Shown here: piece by piece, positions 8,190-16,329 of the stretch
Position numbering within the stretch: position 1 is the stretch's first letter
How the letters are laid out: each line of letters begins with the position of its first letter
DNA from: Herbidospora cretacea
GTDB lineage: Bacteria > Actinomycetota > Actinomycetes > Streptosporangiales > Streptosporangiaceae
NCBI RefSeq assembly: GCF_001570605.1
Contig: NZ_BBXG01000002.1
Coordinates: 342,549 to 406,548, forward strand
Reading direction: 5' to 3'
Length of the DNA: 64,000 bases
Position numbers and translations under genes: made by a program
Notes under the pieces: generated by a model
Told to the model about the DNA's origin: nothing
Databases searched by the model: none
Seen by the model: only the letters and a program-made list of their open reading frames with translations

Positions 8190-9950
8190 ATGGCGCGGGG
8201 TGACGTGCCGCGGGTGGCGTCCGTCGTGCTGACCGTGCTGGCGGTCTATTCGGCGGCCATCGCGATCCTGCCGCCGCTGCGCCGGATGGTGGCGCCGCTG
8301 ACCGACGCGGTCGACGACTACGTCGTGCCGCTCACGCCCAACCTGGCCTACGCCGCGTTCCTCGGGCTGCTCGCCGGGGCGCTGGCCCGGCGCAAACGGG
8401 TGGCCTGGCGGCTGCTGATCATCATGTTCGCGTTCTCGGTGCTGCTCAGCGTCATCTCCACGCCGCTGCTGGCCATCGCGCCGATGACCGAGGTGCCCGA
8501 CCGCGACCGGATGCTCGACGAGATGATCGTCTCCGGGGTGGCCGCCCTCTTCCTCATCGGCTACCTGTGGTGGGGACGGGCCGAGTTCTACGCCAAGGTG
8601 CAGCCCGCCTCGGTCCGCAAGGCGGTGGCCACGCTGATCGGGCTGCTCGGGGTGTCGTACGTCGTCGGCTTCCTGCTGACGATCTTCTTCCCGGGCGATC
8701 TGGACCGGTCGGCGCGGGCGATCTGGGTGCTCAGCCGGGTGCTCGGCGGGGTCATCGAGGTCGAGGGCTACGGCCATCCGCCGGCCTGGGTCTCCTTCCT
8801 GATCGGGCTGATGAGCGCGGTCGCGCTGCTGGTGGCGTTCACGGTGCTGTTCCGGTCGCAGCGGCGGCGGGCCGTCCTCGCGCCCGGCGAGGAGGAGCGG
8901 CTGCGCGCCCTGCTGGGCGAACGCGACTCGCTGGCCTACTTCGCCACCCGCCGCGACCGCAGCGTCATCTTCTCGCCGAGCGGCAAGGCCGCCGTGTCGT
9001 TCCGGGTGGTCAACGGGGTCACCCTCGCGGGCGGCGACCCGCTCGGCGACCCGGAGGCGTGGGACCACGCCATCACGGCGTGGACGGACCAGGCCCGCGA
9101 GTTCGGCTGGACCCCGGCCGCCATCGGCTGCGGCGCCGAAGGGGCCAGGGCCTACCAGCGGGCCGGGCTCAAGGTGCTCGAACTCGGCGACGAGGCCGTC
9201 ATCGAGGTCAAGAGGTTCAGCCTCCAGGGGCGGGAGATGCGCGGCGTCCGCCAGGCCGCCAACCGGGTGGAGCGGGCCGGATACCAGCTCCGGGTCCGCC
9301 GCCACGGCGACATCTCCCCCGAGGAGATGCGCCTGATCAGCGAACGCGCCGACGCCTGGCGCGACACCGAGACCGAACGCGGTTTCTCCATGGCCCTCGG
9401 CCGCCTGGGCGACCCGCTCGACGCCGAGTGCGTGCTGGTGGAGAGCCTCACCAAGGAGGGCGACGAGGCGGCTCTGCTGTCGTTCGTGCCGTGGGGCGAG
9501 CGGGGTCTGTCGCTCGACCTGATGCGCCGCGACCGGGCGGCGGAGAACGGGCTGGTCGAGTTCATGGTCGCCGGGCTGGTCAGGAACGCCGGCTGGCTCG
9601 GGGTCGAACGGATCTCGCTCAACTTCGCGGTCTTCCGGTCGGCCTTCGAGGAGGGCGCGCGGATGGGCGCCGGCCCAGTGATCCGGGCCTGGCGGCGCAC
9701 CCTGCTGTTCCTGTCGCGCTGGTGGCAGCTGGAGGCGCTCTATCGGGCCAACGTGAAGTATCGGCCCGAGTGGGTGCCCCGTTTCCTCGCGTACGGGGAC
9801 ACCCGCGACCTCGTCAGGGTGGGCATCGCCTCGGCCATCGCCGAAGGGTTCTTCAAGCCGCCGGGGCTGCCCCGGCTGCTCAGCCCTGGACGAACACCGA
9901 CCGCCAGTTCGGCTGCTCCAGGTAACGGCGCAGCTCGACCAGCCCGCTGA
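8190..9950 (+). CDS. MprF-like membrane protein with DUF2156 (phosphatidylglycerol aminoacyltransferase-type) domain
   Basis: A 586-residue protein with about six N-terminal membrane helices (to roughly residue 230) and a cytoplasmic DUF2156 domain with tandem GNAT-like folds. Features include VIFSPSGKAAVSFRVVNGVTLAGGDPLGD and FSMALGRLGDP, seen in the catalytic half of MprF/LysX-type lipid aminoacyltransferases. Family members attach Lys or Ala to phosphatidylglycerol, lowering surface charge; activity here is inferred. It lacks the long flippase region of full MprF. GTG/ATG context: start is the ATG at 8190 after GGGGGAGCGG. Its last 71 bases overlap the convergent SRPBCC gene, so the Ala/Pro-rich tail may be dispensable. 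Confidence 0.8.
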   Translation: MARGDVPRVASVVLTVLAVYSAAIAILPPLRRMVAPLTDAVDDYVVPLTPNLAYAAFLGLLAGALARRKRVAWRLLIIMFAFSVLLSVISTPLLAIAPMTEVPDRDRMLDEMIVSGVAALFLIGYLWWGRAEFYAKVQPASVRKAVATLIGLLGVSYVVGFLLTIFFPGDLDRSARAIWVLSRVLGGVIEVEGYGHPPAWVSFLIGLMSAVALLVAFTVLFRSQRRRAVLAPGEEERLRALLGERDSLAYFATRRDRSVIFSPSGKAAVSFRVVNGVTLAGGDPLGDPEAWDHAITAWTDQAREFGWTPAAIGCGAEGARAYQRAGLKVLELGDEAVIEVKRFSLQGREMRGVRQAANRVERAGYQLRVRRHGDISPEEMRLISERADAWRDTETERGFSMALGRLGDPLDAECVLVESLTKEGDEAALLSFVPWGERGLSLDLMRRDRAAENGLVEFMVAGLVRNAGWLGVERISLNFAVFRSAFEEGARMGAGPVIRAWRRTLLFLSRWWQLEALYRANVKYRPEWVPRFLAYGDTRDLVRVGIASAIAEGFFKPPGLPRLLSPGRTPTASSAAPGNGAARPAR

Positions 9951-10737
9951 GCCAGCCGCCCCAGGCGGCGTAGGGCGGCTGGGCGGCGTCGAAGCCGCTC
10001 GTCACGAAGGTGAGCGTTGTCCGGCCGCCGGAGCCCGCCAGCTCCCAGCTCGTCACCATGCCGCCCCAGTCGATCGACGCCGAGGTGTCGTCGAGGGCGA
10101 CGAACCGGGCGGCGTGGTCGCCGGCCGCCTCCAGGCCGCCCATCGCGAACCGGCCGCCGACCTCGGGCTCGATCCCGATCGGGTAGCCGAACCAGCTGGT
10201 CGCCTGGTCGGAGTCGGTCAGCGCGGTGCGGACGCGGTCGGCGGGGGCGTCGATGTCGAGCGTGGCGGAGAACTCGCTCACCTTGGCGGTGTAGTCGACC
10301 CTCGGGCCCACCTTCCGGCCCTCGACGTGGTCGGCCAGGTTGCCGAGCGCCAGCGCCCAGAAGGTCTCCAGCGCGGCGAGCGGGCTGGCGCTGCCCGAGA
10401 AGATGAGCGCCCGGTCGAAGTGGGACTGGGTCACCGCGACCAGCGTCTCGGGGCCGGTCTCGCCGTCGGTCTCGGTGAGCCGGATCTCGGTGGTGGTCTC
10501 GGTGCCGTCGAGCGTCCAGGCGAAGACGATCAGGTCGTCGCTCACCTCAAGGACGCGCTGGTGGGGGGCGTCGCCCTCCAGGGTGTGGCGGCCCCAGAAG
10601 TCGTAGCGGGCGGGCAGGTCGACCTCGGCGTGCTCGGCGAACCAGACGCGCATCTCGGCGGGGTCGGTCAGCGCGTGGAACACGGTCTTGAGCGGGGCCT
10701 GGATGCGGACGGCCGAGGTCGGGGACGGGGTGGTCAT
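9880..10737 (-). CDS. Tandem SRPBCC (AHSA1/START-like) protein
   Basis: A 285-residue cytoplasmic protein made of two SRPBCC folds. The first (residues 8-145) begins AVRIQAPLKTVFHALTDPAEMRVWF; the second (150-285) begins SATLDIDAPADRVRTALTDSDQATSWF. Such domains bind hydrophobic ligands in a deep cavity. The ATG overlaps the stop of the upstream HTH gene by four bases, a common actinobacterial pairing in which regulator and ligand-binding protein are co-expressed. The 3-prime end overlaps the convergent DUF2156 gene by 71 bases. No catalytic residues are evident; the ligand is unknown. Confidence 0.85.
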   Translation of the reverse strand: MTTPSPTSAVRIQAPLKTVFHALTDPAEMRVWFAEHAEVDLPARYDFWGRHTLEGDAPHQRVLEVSDDLIVFAWTLDGTETTTEIRLTETDGETGPETLVAVTQSHFDRALIFSGSASPLAALETFWALALGNLADHVEGRKVGPRVDYTAKVSEFSATLDIDAPADRVRTALTDSDQATSWFGYPIGIEPEVGGRFAMGGLEAAGDHAARFVALDDTSASIDWGGMVTSWELAGSGGRTTLTFVTSGFDAAQPPYAAWGGWLSGLVELRRYLEQPNWRSVFVQG

Positions 10738-11294
10738 GACTCTTCTCCTTGCTGGCTGGGGTAACAGGCCACGACGAGCTTGAAAGGGTCGCCCTCCGCA
10801 CCGCCGTACTTGGTGAAAAGGGCCTGCAGGGTGGTTTGGAGCTCGGCCAGGAACTGGGGCCGTAGCTCAGGTGGGACGCGGATGTCGCCCGAGACGCCGA
10901 TCGACGGCAGCTCGGGAACCGAACGGTCGAGTGCGGCGATGTCGGCCTGGACCTCTTCGACCAGGTCGAGGAGGTGGCCAAGGCTGAGTTCGTCGCGGGC
11001 CCGGCCCAGGCCGATGTGGCCGACGAGCCGGGGTGAGAGCCAGTAGGACCGGGCGGTGGCCTGGTAGATGCCCTCGGAGATGCCGCGCACCTTCCGTTCG
11101 GACACCTGCTCGACCAGCCCGGCCTCCACCAGGCGCTTCACGTGGTAGTAGACCCGCTGCGGGGTCTGGCCCAAGATCGCGCCCACCTCGCCGCAGGTGC
11201 GCGGCTCGGCGAGCTGCCGCAGCACGTCGATGCGCTGCGGCTTGAGCAGGGCTTCGGCCTGCTCGATCTCTTCCAGGTACAGGACGTCTCTCAT
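10734..11294 (-). CDS. ArsR-type winged-helix transcriptional regulator
   Basis: A repressor-like protein of 186 residues. The winged helix spans roughly residues 10-75, with LKPQRIDVLRQLAEPRTCGEVGAIL and the recognition helix QTPQRVYYHVKRLVEAGLVE. The C-terminal half is a ligand or dimer domain of unknown specificity. I start at the ATG at 11294 (MRDVLYLEE): the longer frame would begin at a TTG that is itself part of the TTGACA -35 box. A 14-bp palindrome overlaps the -10 region, which points to autoregulation. It is translationally coupled to the SRPBCC gene. Confidence 0.85.
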   Translation of the reverse strand: MRDVLYLEEIEQAEALLKPQRIDVLRQLAEPRTCGEVGAILGQTPQRVYYHVKRLVEAGLVEQVSERKVRGISEGIYQATARSYWLSPRLVGHIGLGRARDELSLGHLLDLVEEVQADIAALDRSVPELPSIGVSGDIRVPPELRPQFLAELQTTLQALFTKYGGAEGDPFKLVVACYPSQQGEES

Positions 11295-11296
11295 CG

Positions 11297-11333
11297 CAAA
11301 ATCAATTTTGTACGTAAAAAACTTCCTTGTCAA
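11297..11333 (-). promoter_or_regulatory. Promoter and palindromic operator of the HTH-SRPBCC operon
   Basis: Read on the minus strand: TTGACA at 11333-11328, a 17-base spacer, and CAAAAT at 11310-11305. The perfect dyad CAAAAT-TG-ATTTTG occupies 11310-11297 and covers the -10 box, ending two bases before the ATG at 11294. The geometry predicts a leaderless or nearly leaderless transcript that a bound dimer would block. The patch is conspicuously AT-rich for this genome. Confidence 0.65.
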
Positions 11334-11387
11334 TAGGCCGTGAAACCGTGGTGCGGGTCGAGCAGGTGTTCCCCTAAAGTGCCCACC

Positions 11388-12257
11388 GTGCTACAAACCG
11401 ATCGCAAGGCCCTCATCGCCGCCGGAGTGACCGTCGTCCTGTGGGCGTCCGCGTTCGTCGCCATCAGGCACGCCGTGCTCTCCTACTCCCCTGGAGCCCT
11501 CGCCCTCGGGCGGATGCTGGCCGGCACGCTGACCCTCGCGGTCGTCCTGCTGATCCGGCGTGAGGGGCTGCCGCCGCGCGCGGCCTGGCCGGGGATCGTG
11601 ATCTCCGGCGTCCTCTGGTTCGGGATCTACATGATCGCCCTCAACTGGGGCGAGCAGGAGGTCGACGCAGGCACGGCCGCCATGGTCGTCAACATCGGGC
11701 CGATCATGATCGCGGTGCTGTCGGGCCTGTTCCTCAAGGAGGGGTTCCCACGCCGGTTGCTCATCGGCATGGCGGTGTCGTTCGCCGGGGCCGTGGTCGT
11801 CGGGTTCTCCATGTCCGAGGGGGGCGGGGCCTCGATCCTCGGCGTGGCGCTCTGCGTGGTGGCGGCGGTGGCCTGGGCGGTCGCGACGATCGTGCAGAAG
11901 CCGGCGCTGAAGCACGCCTCCGCGCTCCAGGTGACCACCTTCGGCTGCCTCATTGGCGCGGTCACCTGCCTGCCGTTCGCCGGGCAGCTCGTCACCCAGG
12001 CCGCCGAGGCGCCGCTCTCGGCCACGCTGAACGTGATTTATCTCGGCGTTTTCCCAACGGCGTTGGCTTTCACGACCTGGGCGTACGCCCTCGCCCGGAC
12101 GACCGCAGGGAAGATGGGCGCCACCACCTATGTGGTTCCGGCCATCGTGATCCTGATGGCCTGGGCCCTGCTGGGGGAGACCCCGACCTGGCTCGCCCTG
12201 GCCGGCGGCGCGCTCTGCCTGGCCGGTGTGGCCGTCTCACGCCGCAGAACGGCGTGA
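11388..12257 (+). CDS. EamA/DMT-family transporter
   Basis: A 289-residue inner-membrane exporter of the drug/metabolite superfamily with ten predicted helices arranged as two EamA repeats. The first repeat starts LIAAGVTVVLWASAFVAIRHAV, the second GVALCVVAAVAWAVATIVQKP, and the late PAIVILMAWALLGETPTWLALAGGALCLAG is characteristic. GTG at 11388 is chosen because TAAAGT at 11375-11380 sits seven bases upstream, giving a leaderless start; a longer frame from 11340 adds an unlikely hydrophilic leader. Substrate cannot be told from sequence. It is divergent from the HTH operon. Confidence 0.85.
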   Translation: MLQTDRKALIAAGVTVVLWASAFVAIRHAVLSYSPGALALGRMLAGTLTLAVVLLIRREGLPPRAAWPGIVISGVLWFGIYMIALNWGEQEVDAGTAAMVVNIGPIMIAVLSGLFLKEGFPRRLLIGMAVSFAGAVVVGFSMSEGGGASILGVALCVVAAVAWAVATIVQKPALKHASALQVTTFGCLIGAVTCLPFAGQLVTQAAEAPLSATLNVIYLGVFPTALAFTTWAYALARTTAGKMGATTYVVPAIVILMAWALLGETPTWLALAGGALCLAGVAVSRRRTA

Positions 12258-12277
12258 TCGCGGCCCTCCGGGATGCC

Positions 12278-12664
12278 CTACTTCGACGCTCGGGCCCGCT
12301 CGTCGGCGAGCAGGTTGGTCAGCCGCTCCACGGTCGGCCGTGATTCGACGTGGAGCCTGGTCACGTCGAGGCCCTCGTCGGCCAGGATCGCGAGCAGGGC
12401 GATGTTGCCCAGGGCGTACACGACGATGTAGCCGCCGCGGCAGCGGATGACCACTTCCCGCAGCTCGTGGAGGCCGACTTCGTAGCCGAAGCGTTTGCCC
12501 AGCCCGAGCGTGGCGGCCGACAGGGCCGCCACCGTCTCGGGGGAGACGGTGTCGGTGTCGGCGCCGACGACCAGGCCGTCGACCGTGGCCACGGCCGACT
12601 CCATCACCCCCGTCACGCGCTCGCGCAGGGATTGCAGTTCCGACTTCAGAGCGCTCAGAGACAT
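12278..12664 (-). CDS. Roadblock/LC7-domain protein
   Basis: A 128-residue alpha/beta protein with the roadblock/LC7 (MglB-like) pattern: MESAVATVDGLVVGA, then GYIVVYALGNIALLAILADEGLD. In bacteria such proteins act as partners or GTPase-activating subunits of small Ras-like GTPases, or as general dimerisation modules. Its gene starts 15 bases after the stop of the DUF4388-like gene on the same strand, and a second roadblock gene is divergent. No GTPase or sensor kinase of the conservon type is in the window. Confidence 0.85.
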   Translation of the reverse strand: MSLSALKSELQSLRERVTGVMESAVATVDGLVVGADTDTVSPETVAALSAATLGLGKRFGYEVGLHELREVVIRCRGGYIVVYALGNIALLAILADEGLDVTRLHVESRPTVERLTNLLADERARASK

Positions 12665-12679
12665 GGTTCTTGACTTTCG

Positions 12680-13516
12680 TTACTTGCCATTACGGAGGTC
12701 GGCGCCCAGCAGTTTGGCGATCTTGCTGGTGCCGGGGCGGCGGCGGGGCAGGTTCGGCGGCCCCTGCTCGTCTTCGACGACCACCACGTTCTCGTCGGTG
12801 ACCGGCGGTGGAGGAGGGGGCCCGACGGTCAGCAACCCCTGCCCGACCAGGGAGGAGATCTCTTTCAGTACGACGAACAGGCCCTGGCCGAGAGCGAAGG
12901 CGATGTCCCGGGGGGTCCGCCGGCCGTTGGCCTTGAGGAGGATGTCGTGGCGGAGCTGATCCGCGTGGATCTTCATCGGCGCGATCGGCTGCACCGCCGT
13001 GGGCCGGATGAACGGCGTGACGCCCAGCTCACGCCACTGGCCGGCGATCGCCAGCCGCCGGGCGGTCTCCCTGGCCACCCACTCGCGCGGGACGCCGGGC
13101 ACGACCGGTAAGGGCGGCGGCACGTCGTTGGGCCCGAGCGCCTCGGGCAGGCTGTCCTCGATCCCGAACAGGGCCATCGCGAAGGCCGCGTCGAACACCG
13201 CCGACAGGCAGACCACCTGTAACCCGGCCTCGCCCACGCTGCCCCGCTCGACCAGCTCGGCCGCCAGCCGGCCCAGGGGCGCCCCCGCGGTGTACGCCTC
13301 GTTCCAGGCCGCCTCGCTGACCCGGCCCGACCGGATCAGCAGGGATTCCGCTCCGGGCGAGGCGGGAGTGGTCGCGGAGATCACCAGACCCTCGCGGACA
13401 TGAATGATTCCGCCGGGACTTCCCATGACGCGCAGCAGGTGGAAACCGCTGATGGGCTCGCCCAAACGGAGCAGGGACTCGACGCCCGGGGGGTGAACGA
13501 GGTGGTGCGATGACAC
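12680..13516 (-). CDS. DUF4388-like protein upstream of roadblock gene
   Basis: A 278-residue protein of uncertain family. The first 100 residues have the pattern of DUF4388/PatA-type modules: GGIIHVREGLVISATTPASPGAESLLIRSGRVSEAAW, i.e. a strand with G-x-H-x-x-x-G followed by a helix beginning G-A-E-S. A second helical segment (about 190-245) includes HDILLKANGRRTPRDIAFALGQ, like winged-helix modules in related proteins. The tail is proline- and charge-rich. GTG at 13516 has GAAGGG seven bases upstream and is preferred over the TTG at 13546. Likely works with the adjacent roadblock proteins; function unknown. Confidence 0.55.
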   Translation of the reverse strand: MSSHHLVHPPGVESLLRLGEPISGFHLLRVMGSPGGIIHVREGLVISATTPASPGAESLLIRSGRVSEAAWNEAYTAGAPLGRLAAELVERGSVGEAGLQVVCLSAVFDAAFAMALFGIEDSLPEALGPNDVPPPLPVVPGVPREWVARETARRLAIAGQWRELGVTPFIRPTAVQPIAPMKIHADQLRHDILLKANGRRTPRDIAFALGQGLFVVLKEISSLVGQGLLTVGPPPPPPVTDENVVVVEDEQGPPNLPRRRPGTSKIAKLLGADLRNGK

Positions 13517-13593
13517 TTTTGTGCCCTTCACTATCTGAGGCCGCAAGAGTTACCTTATGTCCCTCGAAGCACAACAGCATTGGATTGAGCACC

Positions 13594-13959
13594 ATGAACA
13601 TCGAAACCGCACTCAAAGAGGCGATGGCCATCGACGGAGCGACGGGCGCCGCGCTCGTCGACTACGGCAGCGGCATGAGCCTCGGCACGATCGGTGGTGG
13701 CCGGGAGTTCGATCTTGAGATCGCCGCCGCCGGAAACACCGAGGTCGTGCGGGCGAAGCTGCGCACCATGTCCTCGCTCGCCCTCGACGACGAGATCGAG
13801 GACATGCTGATCACGCTGACGAAGCAGTACCACATCATCCGGCTGCTCAAAGCCCCTGGCGGCCAGCTGTTCCTCTACCTGGTCCTCGACCGCGACCGCG
13901 CCAATCTCGCGCTCGCCCGGCACAATCTGCGCAACATCGAACGGCAGATGAGCCTGTAA
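13594..13959 (+). CDS. Roadblock/LC7-like protein, second copy
   Basis: A 121-residue protein beginning MNIETALKEAMAIDGATGAALVDYGSGMSLG, with a hydrophobic strand near the end (GGQLFLYLVLDRDRANLALARHNL) as in roadblock folds. It is divergent from the DUF4388-like gene, sharing a 77-bp regulatory gap. ATG at 13594 is preferred to the upstream in-frame ATG because the conserved fold starts there. It is shorter and more diverged from the roadblock gene at 12278 and could be its hetero-partner. Confidence 0.7.
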   Translation: MNIETALKEAMAIDGATGAALVDYGSGMSLGTIGGGREFDLEIAAAGNTEVVRAKLRTMSSLALDDEIEDMLITLTKQYHIIRLLKAPGGQLFLYLVLDRDRANLALARHNLRNIERQMSL

Positions 13960-13995
13960 ATACCGACATTCCCTAACGGGATGCTTCCCCTCTTT

Positions 13996-14673
13996 TCAGG
14001 CGACCGAATGCGTGATGGTGCCCGAATAAGAACCCGCCACCGCCGATGACGGAATTCTGACAATTACTGTCGGATTCCAGGCGACCGAGGTATTTCCCGC
14101 CGCCAATGTCACGGCGAACGCCGTCGTCGTCCCGGTCAGGGCGGCCGCGGTCGCCGCCGTCAACTGCCCCGGGGTGAAGACGCCGACTCCCGAGGAGGAG
14201 GTGGCCGGGCCCGACCAGTAGGAGACGTGCGACTTCGCGATCGTCGAGGTGTTGCCGCCGACCGTGGTGGTGAAGTTGGTCGAGCTCACCGTGGCCGTGT
14301 AACTCAGCTGGACCAGCAGGCCGCGGTCGTCCGTCACGGTGACCGCACCGAGCTGCGCGGACAGCTGGCCCCCGATCGTGGTGCTGCCGAGCGCTCTGGA
14401 CGTGGGGGCGGTGATGGCCAGACCGGCGTTGGCCAGCCGTTTCGGTGATCGCTTCGCTGGTTTTCCGGGCGCTTCTGGCTTCGCGCCCACCGGGCTGCCT
14501 TGGGCGGGTTCCTCCTGTGTGCCATCCAGGACACCGCCCGAGGTCCCGCCCTCTTCCACGACCAGGGAGGCCCGGTCGTCAGGGGTCACGGGTCCGACCG
14601 GATCGCCGGCCGCCCACGCGGGGGCGGCCGTCACGACGGCGGCGACCAGTGCCGCCGTCACGCGCAGTTTCAC
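13996..14673 (-). CDS. Secreted WxL-like surface protein B
   Basis: A 225-residue exported protein. The signal peptide is VKLRVTAALVAAVVTAAPAWA with cleavage after AWA; a Pro/Gly/Glu-rich segment follows (about 30-70), then a beta-rich domain. It aligns by eye with the product of 15658-16191: shared GPATSSSGVG, PGQLT, W-NPT and the identical end THSVA. GTG at 14673 has GGAGG five bases upstream and overlaps the stop of the DUF916 gene (GTGA). The Trp-x-Leu motifs that name WxL domains are not present, so this is a relative at best. Probably held at the cell surface with its DUF916 neighbour. Confidence 0.6.
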   Translation of the reverse strand: MKLRVTAALVAAVVTAAPAWAAGDPVGPVTPDDRASLVVEEGGTSGGVLDGTQEEPAQGSPVGAKPEAPGKPAKRSPKRLANAGLAITAPTSRALGSTTIGGQLSAQLGAVTVTDDRGLLVQLSYTATVSSTNFTTTVGGNTSTIAKSHVSYWSGPATSSSGVGVFTPGQLTAATAAALTGTTTAFAVTLAAGNTSVAWNPTVIVRIPSSAVAGSYSGTITHSVA

Positions 14674-15671
14674 GGAGTCCTCCGGGCTCGTCGCCAGATG
14701 AGGTAGCCACCGCCCGCCACGGCCATGGCCGCTCCGGCGAGCACGACGGGCAGCGGGGGAAGGGCGGGCCCGCTCAGGTCCACGGCGGACATCGTGCTGG
14801 CCTTCACGGGGAAGGTGACGGTGCCGCCCGCGGATCGGGTGACCCGTCCGCTCGTCAGTTCCAGGTCCGCTCTCCACGGCCCCACGGGCAGCGCGGGGTC
14901 GAGGACCGCCTCGACCGTGCCCACGTCCCTGGGCGCCAGCGTCACGCCGGTCGTGACCTTGAACGGTCCGGCAGAGGTGCCGCCGGGTCCGTCGGAGAGC
15001 CGCAGTTCACCGGTCATGTCGACGGCCCGCAGGCCGGTGTTGGTGACCTGCGCCTCCAGGCGGGGTTTCCCGGCCTGGTCACGGCTGGCCCAGATCCTGT
15101 CGACGCGGAAGTCGGTCGGCGGTTCGCCGCCGGTCCCGACGTCGAGGTAGACGCGGATGCCGACCCGGTTGTTGATCTGGACGTTCCGCTCCCTGGTCGC
15201 CGGGGCGCGCGCCTCGGCCCACATGACGGCGTACCGCTCGCCCTTCCAGGCGGTCCGCGGCACCCGGATGGTGGCCTGGACGACCTTCTCGCCGCCGGGC
15301 GGAAGGGTGACCGCCGGCCGGCCGAACGAGATCCACGACGACAGCTCGTTGCCGGTCTGTTCGGGCAGGAACGTGAACTTCTTCTTCTCGATCTGCGCCC
15401 CGCCCGGGTACAGCCACAGCGTCTGTGACGTCGGCGAGGTGTTGTTCACGGCGAAACGCCGGTGGATCACTGTCCCCGGCTTCACGTGGTCGACGATGTA
15501 GACCCGCGCCCGCGGGTCGTCGGACCTGTCCTCTGGCGCCTCAAGCAGCCGGATCCCGATCTGCCCCTCCGGCTCCGCGGCCGCCTGACCGGTCAAGGGC
15601 AGGGCGGGGAGCAGAACCAGGAGGGGCGCGATCAGGATCCGGCGGAGAGCGGCGCGATCACGCCACCGAAT
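14670..15671 (-). CDS. Membrane-anchored DUF916 (WxL-interacting type) protein
   Basis: A secreted protein with a DUF916-like first domain (VKPGTVIHRRFAVNNTSPTSQTL, FSSxxSW-type segments such as LSSWISFGRPAVTLPPGGEKVV), a second Ig-like domain (about 190-290), one membrane helix (PLPVVLAGAAMAVAGGGYLIW) and an RRARRTP tail. DUF916 proteins in Firmicutes bind WxL proteins and peptidoglycan. The start is odd: in-frame sequence back to 15671 encodes a good signal peptide (RRILIAPLLVLLPALPL) but has only ATT or CTG codons; the first ordinary start, TTG at 15596, would lose it. A TGA closes the frame at 15677. Either a non-canonical start is used or one base is missing near the coupled GTG at 15661. 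Confidence 0.7.
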   Translation of the reverse strand: MRWRDRAALRRILIAPLLVLLPALPLTGQAAAEPEGQIGIRLLEAPEDRSDDPRARVYIVDHVKPGTVIHRRFAVNNTSPTSQTLWLYPGGAQIEKKKFTFLPEQTGNELSSWISFGRPAVTLPPGGEKVVQATIRVPRTAWKGERYAVMWAEARAPATRERNVQINNRVGIRVYLDVGTGGEPPTDFRVDRIWASRDQAGKPRLEAQVTNTGLRAVDMTGELRLSDGPGGTSAGPFKVTTGVTLAPRDVGTVEAVLDPALPVGPWRADLELTSGRVTRSAGGTVTFPVKASTMSAVDLSGPALPPLPVVLAGAAMAVAGGGYLIWRRARRTP

Positions 15672-16191
15672 GGGTCACCGTCCCCGTGTAAGTGCCGGCG
15701 ACGGCCGAGTTCGGGACCGTGACGCGCAGGGTGGGGTTCCACGTGACGGTGTTGTTGCCGACCAGCGCGGTGGCGGTGAACGCGGTGATCTGGGTGGTGA
15801 GCGGCTGGGCGAGCAGCACGGTGAGCTGGCCGGGCACGAAGGTGCCGACGCCGCTGGAGGAGGTGGCCGGGCCCGAGGCGTAGGCGACGTCGGCCTTGGG
15901 GATGGTCTCGTTCGCGGTGCCGCCGCCGGTGGTGAAGTCGGTCGAGGAGACGCGGGCCGTCCATGTGCCGAGCAGGGTGCCGCGCAGGTCGGTGACCGTG
16001 ACCGGGCCGATCGTGCCCTGGAGGGTCGCTCCGGCGGCGGTGTTGCCCAGGTTGACGCTGGCCGGGGCGGTGATGGTGAGCGCGCCACCGGTGATGGTGA
16101 AGGTCACCGTGGTGTCGGCCGCCTGAGCGGGGGCGACAGAACCGATCAGCAGCGCCATGGCCATGCCGATCACATATTTGAGAAACCGCAT
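15658..16191 (-). CDS. Secreted WxL-like surface protein A
   Basis: A 177-residue exported protein: signal peptide MRFLKYVIGMAMALLIGSVAPAQA, then an all-beta domain (TVTFTITGGALTITAPASVNLG ... GTYTGTVTHSVA). WTARVSSTDF resembles the W-containing strand of WxL domains, but no Trp-x-Leu pair is seen. It is first of three minus-strand genes, followed by the DUF916 protein and its own paralogue at 13996. It is shorter than the paralogue because the Pro-rich spacer is missing. Likely a surface or extracellular adhesive protein; partner binding is inferred from locus structure. Confidence 0.65.
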   Translation of the reverse strand: MRFLKYVIGMAMALLIGSVAPAQAADTTVTFTITGGALTITAPASVNLGNTAAGATLQGTIGPVTVTDLRGTLLGTWTARVSSTDFTTGGGTANETIPKADVAYASGPATSSSGVGTFVPGQLTVLLAQPLTTQITAFTATALVGNNTVTWNPTLRVTVPNSAVAGTYTGTVTHSVA

Positions 16192-16329
16192 CGGTCATCC
16201 TCACATCGCCCGGAAACACCGGGTTGCGAACAAGTCAGCGCGAGCGTAGATCGCTGACGAGTCCGCTCCCGGTGCTCCGCGCGCAGGTCAGAGGAGTTCT
16301 TGACCGATCGCCGGCCCACTCCTGAGCGA

